NCBI RefSeq assembly: GCF_000006565.2
Contig: NC_031476.1
Location: 5,579,900 to 5,643,899 of the forward strand
Origin: Toxoplasma gondii ME49
Taxonomy: Eukaryota > Apicomplexa > Conoidasida > Eucoccidiorida > Sarcocystidae
Length of the DNA: 64,000 bases
Reading direction: 5' to 3'
A model generated the notes under the pieces. That model did no database searches, had not been told where the DNA came from, and saw nothing but the letters and a program-made list of their open reading frames with translations. The position numbers and the translations under genes were made by a program. This document shows positions 24,684 to 36,801 of this stretch, in pieces. The stretch's first letter is position 1. Every line of letters begins with the position of its first letter.

Positions 24684-27600
24684 ATGCCTCCTGGAGTGGC
24701 CATGGAGCAGCCGCGCGGGTTGGTGGCCGGCGGGGTCTCCCCGTGGGAAGGCCGGAGGTCGCGAGCCGCCCTCCCATGCACTCAACAGAGCGCAGACGAA
24801 ATCGCGTCTTCCTCTGCTGCCAAGGGGCGTTCCGGAAGTCGAGACGCCACTTCGGACGCAGCGAAGAAGTCCCGAAAATCCGTCAAGCGCGAAGACGCGC
24901 ACGCCTCTGCTTTTGCGCCGGCTCCGACCCCTGCGGCGGCTGGCAATCGCTCGGCTCGCGAGGGCAGCGTTTTGTTTCATCCCGTGCGCATGCTCGGGAA
25001 AGTGACGGAGGCTGTGCCGTTCGGTTTGGCGAGGCTGGGCACGGAGCACTTTATTACGTGCAGCACCGGGCGGGCGTTCCAGGTGTTTGAGGGCGAGAAA
25101 CTGCGACTGGTATTTTCGAGTCCGCCCCTCGGCCACAAGATCCGGCACATGGCCGTGCACCACTCGACGGTGTACACCGCGGGGAAGTACGAAGTGTTTG
25201 GATGGGAGAAGCTGGAGAAAGTGGCGGAGTTTCTACCGGCGAAGCACGCGCATCGCGCCGTTCCGGACGCCCCCGAGTTCAAACTGCGTGGCCTGCTCGT
25301 CCTCGGCGAGTGGCTTCTCACCTTCTCCGGAGTGGAGCTCTGCGTGTGGAACCGGCTATCTGGGGAGCTCGTTCGCCGTTGTGAAAACCGGGATTTCTTC
25401 GCTTCCGCCGCGGCCGCGAAAAGGCGCCTGCCGCTTTTCACCGCGCTCGTGCACCCCCCCACATACCTGAACAAAGTGCTCGTCGGATTCGACTCGGCCG
25501 CCCTGCTCCTCCTCAACCTGCGCACTGGGCAAGTCGTCCACCAGCTCAAATGCCTAGACACCTCGGCGCCGGATGCGGGGGAAGGTGTGCAGGCGCGCAG
25601 AGCCGGCACTGGTTCCGATGTGTCAGATTCGGAGGAGGACAACTCATCTGCCGCCCGCGTTTTCGCTTCCCTCGCTTCCTCGGCTTCTTCTGCATGGGGC
25701 GCGGTGACAGTTGCCGCTCTCAGTCCGGAGCCCGACGTCGTCGCGGTCGGTTTCTTGTCCGGGCGAATCGCTGTCGTGGACCTGCGGCGCGACGAACTCC
25801 TCCTCGAGTTCGCTCACTCGCCTGCGCAAGGCCCCGTCCTCGCCCTCGCGTTCCGGAACGACGCATTTGCCTCACAGGCCTCTGTGGACGCTGCAGACAT
25901 GCGCGCCGTGCTTGTGAGTGGAGCAAAAAACGGTGACCTGGTCGTCTGGAGCCTCGACGGAGGCAGGTTCCTCGGCTCTCTCGACAATGCCCACGAGGGG
26001 CCGATTCGCTCGCTCCAGTTCTACGCCGGACAACCCATTTTGGTCTCTTCGGGTAAGTGGAGAGAAGGTACCTGAGCAGGGAGGAAACGTCCTTGCAACG
26101 TCTCGGAGTCAAGTGCGAACGTACGGTCGTCCAAGACATATTTTCGAACTCCGACCAGAGCTCGTGCTTGGAACGCGCAGCAGCGAAACCGAGGAGGAGA
26201 CACCCGCGCACGCAGACTTGAGAAAGAAGTGGAGAAGAAGGCGAGGCGGAGTCCCGGAAGAAGGACGGAAAAAGAAGAAAAGAGAAAGAAAACCAGCGAA
26301 CACGATTCAAAAGAAAAGAGGAAAGGAAAGGGAACAGAAGGATAAATAAGAGGTGAGCGCTCTCCGGGAGATGAGGGGAGAGCAAAGGAAATGCAGCGAT
26401 GCAGAAGAGTGGAGGACTACGCGTACAAGGTGAAGAAGCCGACCTTGCAGTCTGTAAGCAGTTGAGAAATACAGTACCCTACGAGACAAGTGCACAGGTG
26501 ACGGAGGACTTCCCGCGAGCGACGGCTTCCAAAGTGGACCTAAACGGAGAAAGGCAAAAGTTTGGAGACAGAAGAAAACTTTTCGAGCAAACGTTTCACC
26601 TCTGAGACCGCCCGTTGCGGTGGAGAGAATGCATCGTCTTTGATGAGCCTTTTCTTTCTCAGGCGAGGACAACAGTTTAGTTATGTGGATCTTCGACCAG
26701 CCCACGGGCCTGCCTCGAGAGCTCAAGTCTCGTCGTGGCCACATTGGCCCAGTCGGGTTTATGAGCTTTTACGGTGAGTCCAGATTTCCCTTTCTTCCAC
26801 TCCTCATAGTAAAACACAGATTTTTTATTTCCACTTTTTTTTCCATGCTCATAACGAGGCTTCTACTGAAGCGTGCATCTGAATCGTGCACAGCCCTTTT
26901 CCGTTTTACCCTCTGTCTTCTGCTCGCTCTGTGCTTTGTGTCTGCGTTTCCTCTTGGCTGTTCTCGCCTGCCGTGTGTCTGCGGCTGCGAGTCCCGTCAC
27001 ACCTGCCTTTCTCATTGTGAAGACAGCGAAAGAGCGAGTGCGAGGAAACACGGCGAGAGTCACAGGAGCAGAGAAGGCGCGCAACAGAGAGTACACACTT
27101 GGAAGACACAACGCAAAGGAAGCCCAAACAGTAGCAAAGGGAGATGACAGAAGAGAGGATAGAAGGCGTCGGAAACCAAGACAAGGAAACACAGAGAGAA
27201 GGACTAGGAGACAGAGAGACAAGACACTGAGACAGAGAGAAGTAGACGAGAAGCGTTCGCGACGTACAGGACTAAGAGACAGGAACTAGTTTTGAATCTG
27301 CTTTGCGTCTTTCGTGTATCAGGGCAGGCTCTCTGCGCTGTTCGTTTTTTTCTCCATGTACAGATGGCATCCAGGAAGGCACGGAGCTGCTGACAACCAG
27401 CACTCTCCGAGGCTGCGGCCGCGTGGCTCGGACGTCCTTGATTCGTCACCAACAGAACTGCGTCTTCTCTGCCAAGTGCTTCCGGAAGAAAGCTATCGTG
27501 AGTGCCTCCCGACAAACCGGAAGGCGCAAATGCGCTTCTCAGAGATGGCATGTGGACGGCAGGAGACCTGGACACGCGGAAAAAAGTCACGAGTCTCCGT

Positions 27601-30600
27601 GTGAAATCGCGCGAGATTTGAAGAGGTCTCTGGGTGTGTCGTGGAAGAACTTGAAAGTGCATGCATCGAGGAAACGCGACGACCAGACAGCAGGAGGACC
27701 CCCGTGAAAATGCGTGCACAAAACCTGTTGCTATCGTGAACCTACGATGCGCATTCTGTCCGACAAATGACCTCGCACTGGTGCCATCCGAGCAGATGTG
27801 TCAACGTGGTGACAGAGTTGTGTGACTACCTGGATAGGCGTGTACTTTCAGGCTTGCACTGGAGCTTTGTATTCATGTGTAGAGAGTTGTCTGACAGTAT
27901 CGATCCTTTATGTGTGGGTGTTGCTCCCCGTTTTTAGGAGTGGGGCTTTCGCTCCAAGCGCTTCCCCCCGGCAGTGACGGACATCGCGTTCGCGTCCTCT
28001 CGCCACTTCGACTGGCCAAATGTGGTGTCTCTCCATCGGGGGGCGCACGCGGCACTCGTTTGGAGTTTCCATGAAAAGACTCTGGTTAGTCTCTGGGTTT
28101 CACGTTTTTGTCCACCGACGTCACAGGTGCCACGTGCTCTGGAGAAACTCCTGACAGCCCTGAGAAACGGTCTTCACGCGCTTCTTGCTTTCCGTCTCTG
28201 TGTTTGGGTCTGTTTCTCTACGTTTTTTTCTGTGTATTAGGCGCTGGCCCTTCGAGTTCTTCCCTGTGGAGCTGGAAGCCGCGTCTGTACGTGTCTCCGT
28301 TTTCGCAGACTTTATTCTGAAGTTCCCACTTTTTTGGTCAACTAAAATGCCCTCGCATCGACGGCCGTCCGTCTCTTCTGCACATTTCTTCATTCTCTGT
28401 CTACGTGTTCTGCTCTGTTCTCTGCTCCCAGACGCCCACGGCCCTGCGCGTGTCGCGCCATGCCTCGACGCCAGCGACGGCAGTGGCTGTGAGCGGGTGT
28501 GGAAACTTTGTCGTTGTCGGCTACGCCGACGGCTCTCTGCACAGATTCAATCTGCAGTCTGGGAAACATCGAGGAGCCTTCGCAGGCCCCCGAACTCGCT
28601 CCCACGGGACCGGAGCCGCGACACCCGCCGGAATTCAACGAGCCATCTGCGCCGTTGCCATCCTGCACTCCTCAACTGTCGTCGCGGCCTCTTCTCATCC
28701 TTCCGTGAGTCTCATTTCCCATATGTATGAACACATATACTCAATATCTATAGATATGTGTATATATTAGAGTGTATGTGTTGATACTCGGTTGTAGACT
28801 TTTTTGAGTATATGTCAACATATATAATACACACGAGGACTCACGGACATACACGCATGTAAATCGTGTATTCATTGGATTCGCTTGTGGATATTAGGGT
28901 CTCGTTTTGTATATGTAGTGTGTATTTGAAGAGACATAATACATTAGAGTTTAGGGATGCATATGTACCTAAAATATATAGATTTACATATATATATATA
29001 TATGCACAGTGTAATTGGGGTCGCCTTTTTTATAGTGTTGGGTCCCAGGAATGCGGTTGCCAAAATGTTTTCTTTAAAACTCGTAGCTCGCCTCTGACAG
29101 CCTGTGATTAAGATAAGCCGTGTCAGTGGGATATGGGGGGAGTCTCTAGAGATTTCCTGCCATTTTTGCATTTTCGAAGTTTGCAGCAGAGGCTGTTTGC
29201 TTTGCAGCATGCAGCCCTCGCCGCGACACATCTTTCAACGCTTTTGTCGCCTTTCCTATATGTTCCGTTTCCTGCTCTCTTTTTCTTTCCTGATCGTTCA
29301 CCTTCTTTCTGTTTCCTTTATGTCTGTCTGCGTTTTGCCCTTCCCCGGTTCCTCGCAGGACGTGGCTCTGTCGCTTCATTCGCTGACGACGCATGCGTTC
29401 GAGCGCCGACTGCAGCTGCCCACGTCGCGCGGGCCAATTGCGTCTTTCGTCGTCTCTCCGAATTCGTCGCTCCTCGCAGTTTCCACGCAAGAAGGGGCGG
29501 TGTTTCTCGTGGACATTCTCTCACACACAGTCATCCGAACGATCTACAAAGAAGGCGCTCCTGCAGCTCCCAGCGCGATTGCCTTCTCGCCCGACGCCCG
29601 CTGGCTGGCCGTCGCCTCCAGGCCCGGTGCCTCGCAGGGCCCCACCCTGTACATGTGAGAAAATTGTGAAAATCTGAGAAACACTTCCGCCCTTGTGCGC
29701 AGTCTTTGCAACTGTGCGGGGATTTGCCGTCTAAAGAGGAAAAAGGAAAGGAACGCTAGGAAGCAGACGAAGCAAAGACATCTGGTCTGGCTTCTTAGGC
29801 ACTTCGACAGCCGCCGCGCTCCTCGGATGTGCGCTGTCGTGGAAAAAACTTTCATATATATATATATATATATCTAGTTGTATGTATACTTATATATATT
29901 GTGAGATATGTATGTATGTTTATAGAAATGGTGCACGACATCTGTCGATTTCAATTACAAGAAATGACACTCCGAGTCGAGTTGGGAATGCAAGACTTTA
30001 CAGAGTATCCTTATGAAATAGTGTCCCGTAATTTTGGAAACGTTCTACCAAGGAACAATTTAGATCCACAGGACGAAGCAGAGGGGTAAGCAGTGGCGGT
30101 ATCTGCACAACGCGGAGAAATGATGTTTTCCGTTTGCCTCAAGTGTCCGTTGTGGATGGTTGGGCGCCAGTCGATTTACTTGTGACGTGATGGTATGTAG
30201 CTCCTCCGCCTAGTGCGACAGGTGCATAAATAAGCACCCACAGTCATACATGCATTTATATTTATGCATATACATACATAGAAACTTGGGTGTATATGCG
30301 TTTATTTGTGCGGTAGCACAGTTGTACAACGAACATGAGAAACGGAAAAAGGGAACTGACGCATGACTCAAATTGACTTCGTTTTCAGGCGACAAGTGTT
30401 TGCACCTTCAACTCGGTCACGTTTTGTGAATCTGCGAGCGCCAGTGTTTTTCCTCTTCCTCTCTTCGCCTTCTTTGAGTGCGGTGACTGTTTGCCTTTCC
30501 TCTTGACTGTCGATTTTTCCTTTGCAGCTACGACATTCTGAGCGCGACAGTGATTGACTGGATGCGCTTCAAGAGCCCCGTCCTCGCCCTGACTTTCGAC

Positions 30601-30738
30601 CCCACGGGGACCTTCCTTCTCACTTCCCACGAGCATGCACACGGTAAACATTCTAGGGTCCTTTCAGTCTGTTTCAGGCCTCTCTGATTCGCTTGTATGT
30701 CTCCGCTGCTGTCGTGTCGCTCGCATTAAGCCGACATG

Positions 30739-30775
<37 letters not shown>

Positions 30776-33700
30776 GTGAAAGTGGAAATGTTACTTTACA
30801 TATGAATGCGTTTTTACGACAATGCACATGTATGTCTATACATTTGAAATTAGTTTCTCTTCATAAACGGTTCTCTATTTTTCTGAAGAACGAGTCCGTT
30901 GTTTGGTTTTAAAGAGAAATCATTTCTTGAAATGGGTTTAGGTTTTCGAATTCAGGGTGTAGGGTTTCGAGTTTAGGGTGTATTGTTTTGCGTCCTCTCA
31001 TTTCTTCTCGCAGGCGGTGTGTTCGTCTGGGCGAACAAGCACGCGTTCGATCCGGCGTTGACGGCGCCGCTGCTGCATGCGTCTCCGTTGGAACCGCTTG
31101 ACGTGGAGGACCCAGTGGTGGAGGTTGCTGGCGAGGGGACAGAAGGAGACACGGAGACACAGGAGGCCGCGGAGCCTTCGAGGAGTTCCCTCCTTTACAA
31201 GACAAAACGCGCGCCGCTCTTTTCGGGGGCCTTTACGCTGTCCTCTGTGCCGCCAGCGAAACTCCAGGCGATCGTGTCTATCGAGGAAATTAAGGAGAAG
31301 TGCAAGGTAAACCGCGACTCATTATCTAGTGGGTTAAAGGAAATGTTGAGACGAGGAAACAGAGACAGGTCTGTGCACAAGATCACGGATTCGACAGCTG
31401 CTTTTGCATGTGTCGAAAAGGACGGAAGTCGGTGCCCCACTTTGCTGTTTCTTACAAGTGGTTTTCCTCGTTTCTTTCATGCGCGTTTGCTTTCTCGTTG
31501 CCTTCTGTCTTTTTTCGGCATTTCTGGAGCCCTACCTGCACCCCCAATCTTTTTTGACTCTTCTATGTTTTTTTTTCATTTTCAGCGCGTCTCTCACACT
31601 TCTGTGTCACACCTCCATTCCTCATTTCATCGGTTTCGGTGTATGTTTTTCATCTCTTTCGGTGTATGTTTTTCATCTCTTTCGGTGTATGTTTTTCACA
31701 CGTCTTGAGGGCTCTCTTCATTTCTCTTGCTTCGCATTTCCAGTGTCCGTCTGACGCACCTGGACGCTTCTTGCCTTTCCCTGTTTCTCATTTCTTCTTG
31801 CAGCCGGTGGAGCCCGTAGCGGCGCCGGTCTCTGCGCCATTCTTCCTTCCGACCCGCTACGAGGGTACTCAGGCGAAGTTTGCACCGGCGGAAGAGTCTG
31901 CGAGCAGCGACGGGGAGGCGACAGGTCTGGGCGAGGACGCGGTCGCCTTCTTTTCGGGGAAAAAAGGCACTCAGGGAGAGGACGAAAAGAAGCCGAGACA
32001 GAAGATTTTCGACAACGGAAGACTCGACGTTCGGTCCGAGCTTCAGAAGCTCCTGGCTGTCTCGGAGGCGGAGAGTCCAAAGGCGAAAGAAGAGCGATAT
32101 CTGCGTAAGTGAATCAAGCTGCACAGGTACAGGTTGCACTTTGGTAGTCTTCTCCCCGATGTTTCTCTGTACGGCCCCACCCCCACCCCCCCCCCCGGAG
32201 TTTCGCTCGTCCGGCACCTGCGTAGGAACTGGATGAAAGAGGCGCGGTGTGTGGATGGCATCACTGATATCGCCGCTTAATATGTTAGAGAATGCCATTT
32301 AGGTACGACGTGAAGTGGCGCCAAGAACTGATCGACTGGCGTTGAGTTCTCTGGGTCTGATAGTTCCATAAATCCAGAAGACGCAGGGAAAGGCAAAACC
32401 TGGCTGCTACAGATACGAGCCAATCGATGTGTTTGCTTGAGAGCGGCGTAGACTTACAGAGAGCAGTGGGTTATGGTAAAGACATGCATGAGATGCGTCT
32501 GTGAGAGCTGCTTCGTTTTTTTGACCTTTGTTTGTCTTGCTGACTTCGCTTTTCGAAAGGGGGCTCGACTGCGGTGTCGTTTCTGAGAGAACGAAGGAAA
32601 ACGCATTTCTTCTTTCCCTGCATTCCAGCACTCGAGGAATCCTAGTCTGGAGAGCCGTGAAGAGAACAAAATTCAAATCGCTTTATAAACCAGTTCGAGC
32701 TGAGGCGTAGGGCACCACTAGCCGGAGAGGTGAATGGGTAAATGCTTGTTGAAGTTGGACCGAGAGCAACTGAGCACCTGTACACACCTGCAAAGGCGCT
32801 GCTGGATGCACTGTAAAATTGTGAAGTGCTCACTAAACGCTTGCTGTCTCATACTCCATGGGCTCCCTTTGCTACCTCGTGTCTGAGTTTCTGCAGAGAT
32901 TCTGAAATATCTGAAGAGCCTGTCTCCCTCTGGGGTCTCCCTGGCAGTGCACCAAATCGGCATGTTGGCTGGCGGCTCGGACCAAGAGGTGAGAGGGGAG
33001 AAGTCAAATTCACTTCTAATTACAGAGTTTTCTGCCTTCCATTGAGAATCTCATTCACGCAGATTCGGGGGAAATTCAATATATTTACTGGCAAATGAAA
33101 TGCTTCGTGACCGGCGAAGGCAGAGAAGATGGAATACGAAATGGACACCAAAATGGAAAAGGCTGTGAGTCTCTCAGACCTGAAAAAGACAGTTGCCGAT
33201 GTTCCAATATTGGGGTTTCTGTATCTGCTTCTTGTTTCGTTGAAGACAGGGAACAACGGACACAGAGTAGCCAAGGAGTCTGTTGTAGGCTCTGCTTTAG
33301 CCACCGAGGGTGCTTCCTGCGTGAAGGCGTGTTGCCTGTTTTTCCCTGAACCAGAAAGTCCTTCCGAAGATTCTCTTCGGTTGGGCACCGGAAACGTCCG
33401 CGGTCACAGAAGGAAAAATTGCCTACTCTAGCTGTCTCTCTCTGTGTATCTACCTCTCTCTGTCTCCCTCTTCGTGGGTCTCTGTCTCTCCCGCTGTCTC
33501 TCTCCAGCTGTTTCTCGTTCCTTCGTTCTCCATTCACATATGACCATCTTAGGAATTCTGCACCTATCCGTGAACATTCAAAGTCTTTATCGCGTAAGAA
33601 CTTGGATCCGGTAAACAAAGACCTTCAAGATCTAAACGCGTAGCATGCTGCGGTCTCTTGGGTTGTGCCTTTCGTAGATTGAGGAGATGGTCCGCGTCTT

Positions 33701-34469
33701 CCACTACCACGTGAAGAGGCGCCACGAAGCGGACCTCGTTCAGAGTCTCTTGAATGTTTTCTTGAAAGTGAGTGGAAAAGGAATGGTGTCTCCTATCCTG
33801 TCTTCAAAGGGGACAAACAAAGCTCGTTCATGTGGGCGATTCTGCTTGTTTTTTTATTTCCTTCATCGGCCCGTGCTTCAGCAGGTGTGACATCTCTTCT
33901 TCGCCCTTATTCGGACGACCCATTTGCTTTCAAAGTTTTCTCGGGTGTGCTCTCCAGTGCTATTCTCCTCTTCGTGGTGTCTGTAAAAACTCTTGCCCTC
34001 TTCTGCGTATTCTCGCGCTTTTTTCCTTTACTTCTGTGGTTTGCTCTCATCTCTTTCTTCCCGTTGCCCCTACGCATCATTTTCGTTTCATCCGTGCGGC
34101 TCCTCGCCTCCGCCGTCTTTGCTTTCTTCTCCCTTGTCTCTTTCTCCTTCCTCTTTTTTCTATTTCGCCCTTTCGACTGCCCCCTTTTGTTTTCGTTTCG
34201 TCAAGCACTTCTCGTCCGCCATTTGTCGTCTCCTGTTCATTTCCTTCTTCTGGTTTCCGTGTCTTCCGTTTTGCCTCATTGTTGCACTTTTTTCTGTGTG
34301 CATGCAGGCTCACGGGGATGTCCTCTTGAGCGCGGCGCCTGATTCGGATCTCGCGGCTTTGGTCGCCGATCTAGAAAGGCTGCTCCGCGGCGACTGGCAG
34401 ACGCTGGAGGAGCAATTTGCCCTTCTTCAGTGCCACCTCAAATTCCTCACGCACCTTCAGATGGAGTAA
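24684..34469 (+). CDS. UTP21: U3 snoRNP / SSU processome WD40 protein UTP21 (WDR36)
   Basis: Twelve exons: 24684-26052, 26663-26773, 27364-27497, 27938-28084, 28432-28704, 29359-29654, 30528-30643, 31014-31306, 31804-32104, 32897-32988, 33678-33767 and 34308-34469. All introns are GT-AG and phases agree, giving 1127 residues (yeast and human proteins about 940). UTP21 is a nucleolar scaffold of the small-subunit processome, needed for 18S rRNA maturation. WD40 blades are visible throughout, for example LVSSGEDNSLVMWIFDQPTG, ALVWSFHEKTL, FVVVGYADGSLHRFNLQSG and SFVVSPNSSLLAVSTQEGAV. The block IYDILSATVIDWMRFKSPVL is typical of UTP21. The last three exons form the family-specific C-terminal domain (SLSPSGVSLAVHQIGMLAGG, then EEMVRVFHYHVKRRHEADLV). 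Residues about 1-90 are a basic low-complexity extension, and an acidic insertion lies near residue 320. Long introns carry AT microsatellites, a 23-base tandem repeat and a mitochondrial fragment. Confidence 0.92.
28987..29005. repeat. (AT)n microsatellite in UTP21 intron 5
   Basis: A run of about nine AT units inside an AT-rich stretch (about 28720-29010) of the intron between 28704 and 29359. Confidence 0.85.
29854..29873. repeat. (AT)n microsatellite in UTP21 intron 6
   Basis: About ten AT units in the 873-base intron between 29654 and 30528, followed by further AT-rich sequence. Confidence 0.85.
30739..30775. repeat. Compound (TC)n(TA)n microsatellite in UTP21 intron 7
   Basis: About ten TC units pass directly into about eight TA units within the intron between 30643 and 31014. 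Confidence 0.85.
31634..31699. repeat. 23-base tandem repeat, nearly three copies
   Basis: The unit TTTCGGTGTATG-TTTTTCATCTC occurs at 31634-31656 and 31657-31679 without mismatch, then a truncated third copy at 31680-31699. It lies in UTP21 intron 8, just upstream of the acceptor at 31803, and extends its pyrimidine-rich zone. Confidence 0.9.
32280..32357 (-). pseudogene. Nuclear mitochondrial fragment: cytochrome b (first copy)
   Basis: The complement reads, from 32357 down, DPENSTPVDQFLAPLHVVPK then WHSLTY and a stop. This lines up residue by residue with the conserved cytochrome b segment around TPLHIVPEWYFL (the PEWY motif of the quinol site), known in apicomplexan cob. PEWY has decayed to PKWH. 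Only about 26 codons remain, inside UTP21 intron 9. Toxoplasma-type nuclear genomes are known to hold many short mitochondrial insertions. The alignment is from memory of the family. Confidence 0.8.
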
Positions 34470-36801
34470 AAAGAGACGGAACAGGGAAAAGAAGGCGTCT
34501 TTAAACTGAAACAGAGAAGAGAAGGAGGACAGAGTGTGAAGGAAAGGCCCTTTATGTGGAATAAAAAGAAGATGAGAAGACAGACAGTAAATGACGAGAG
34601 GAGAGTGTAGAGAGGAACGAACCCTACAGCAACGCGGCAGCAGGACACAGGGTCAAAGGAGGATATGAAAGGCGGCGATAGAGGGAGGTGACACGTTTTC
34701 AAAGAAGGCGAAAATACCGCTCGTTTGAGAGAATCTTCCGAAAGGGAAGGACGTGCGAGAGCAAAGAGTGCTCTCTTTGTTAGAGAAACAGAAGTTGAAA
34801 ACCTGGAAGGTCACTGATGCACGAAGAACACGAGAGCTGCGGTTCCGGCTTGCAACTTAACTGCGAAAACGGCAGGAAACGTCACGGTTGTTTCTCTGGG
34901 TGGCGGCCGAACGAGCGTCTATCTGTACAGCCCGTCGACAAATGCGAATGGCAGTGAACTGAACGCCAGGACCTTGTCTACACAGTTTTCGGTTTCTATA
35001 CTTTGTGTGTGCGGCTCTTTATTTGGAAGCACGTGGATCTCCGCAGTATGCACCATCTCGGGAAAACAACAGTTCCCCGTCTTGGAGCTTTTGCGTTTGC
35101 CGTCAAGCTATGTTTGTCACTTTCCCGAACAAAAGAATGTTTCGAATATATCCCTCCCTCTCAACCTCTGCCACACGTGCAGAGGAGCTGGCTCCACAAC
35201 CCATCCCTAGAATTTCTCTCGGAACAGACAGCCGGTTCTCAAGACTGCAAGAAGACCCTCCTGGGAGTGAGGTTTCTCACGCGATGCCTGTTCAGTAGAG
35301 GTTTTTCTTTCTTGCCTAGAGAGTGATGTCTGCGCTACAAAAGCTCTTCCTTTGTCTTCGTTTATCACCAGAGTCAGCTCGGTGCGTACGAGCGCAAAAG
35401 AGTTCACAACAGCATCGAGACATCCTACAGCGGTTCTCATTGCTAAGTGACTTCGTGTAAATTTTATGTCCAACACGAATTGTGAAGACGTGACGAAGGT
35501 GCACCTCCGCTGTACGCATTGTGAAGATATGGCAGCACGAGGCCTGCAGACAATTGGCAAATTTGTATCAACTACACATGAAGAGCTGGATTTAGATTTC
35601 TGTGAAATAATTCTTCAGGGTGGAGCACGCCGCGGGCTCTTTTCTGTGGCTTCTTCAGAAGTACGTGAGCTCGTAGAGACCCCGATAAGAGACGAAGTAT
35701 CCCATTTGACCTCAGCGGCAAAGCTGCAATGGCAAGAAAGAAGCCAGAATTCGCTTTCCTGAACAAACGTGCCACAACGTGAGGCTGAGAACCCCCAGTG
35801 TCGAGAATTCATCGAAGAACCGAACGCTCACCCGTTTTTCACTTGCGCGTGGAAAAAGAGAAACCAACCTGCGCCTTCGTGACGCGTCTCTTCTGCCATT
35901 GCTGCAAGCATTCTTTCCCATCCCTGCTGTCTTCGTCGCCTTTTACGCAACACCCGGAGCTTCGTAGCCATATCTGTGTTCTCTCCAGAACGCATCTTTC
36001 CTCACAGGAGAAAGGAATGAAACCTAAAAAAAGTACATATATGAAGGCAAATGGGCCAACACACGAACTGATGCCCCTGCATATGCAATCATACGTATAT
36101 ATATATATATATATACGCGGAATGATCTTGTTTCCAGTAGAGATCTACAGACGCTGTAGCACCCAGTAATCCCTTTTCTTTCAAAGCGTTCTTATGAAAA
36201 TGCTCCAGTTGCATCTGCCCTTTCTGCCCGAAAACGGCTTCGACGGAATATCACCTTTCTCCACTCCGATCTTCTCGCCGTTTGCTCCTTCCCGAGTTCC
36301 CTTTTCTCCGTTTTCAGCCCTTTCGCACAAGGCTAGCAAAGCAGACACCGCACCCTCTGCAGTTGTACTGCAGATGCGGAAGCCTCCTTCGCTTGCATCC
36401 CAATGCCTTGCCCAAACAGAACGTCATCTAAAGACGAAACAATACCCCTCCCTGGCGCAGAGAAGCTGGACACTGCCTGCCTATCGCCACAGCGAGGCTT
36501 AGCAGGGAAAAATGAAGCACTCCCCTATCTGGCGAAATGGAGAGAGCCCCAGGGGGCTCAAGAGAAGCCTTATATCTCTTGGTCGGCTTCAGTTCTCTTC
36601 TCCGTCTAAGGGGAAGCGAAAGACCATCTTGTGTTGGCGTGACCCGGATACTGTTGGGTGAGTGAACCCATCCAATTTCGTAGATGCCATCCGCCGAAGC
36701 TCTTCCGCTTGCCATTGTTGCGGAAGCATTCGATTCTCTTCTCCCATCCACCCCCCCCCTTCCACAACGCAGCGAGACAGCCTAGTGGCCGGCGCGATAC
36801 C
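34470..36801. other. Spacer between convergent UTP21 and chromodomain genes
   Basis: About 2.3 kb, presumably two 3' UTRs. Short frames exist (such as 99 codons at 35466 on +) without recognised motifs. An AT microsatellite lies at 36096-36115. Confidence 0.5.
36096..36115. repeat. (TA)n microsatellite
   Basis: About ten TA units between the UTP21 and chromodomain genes. Confidence 0.85.
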
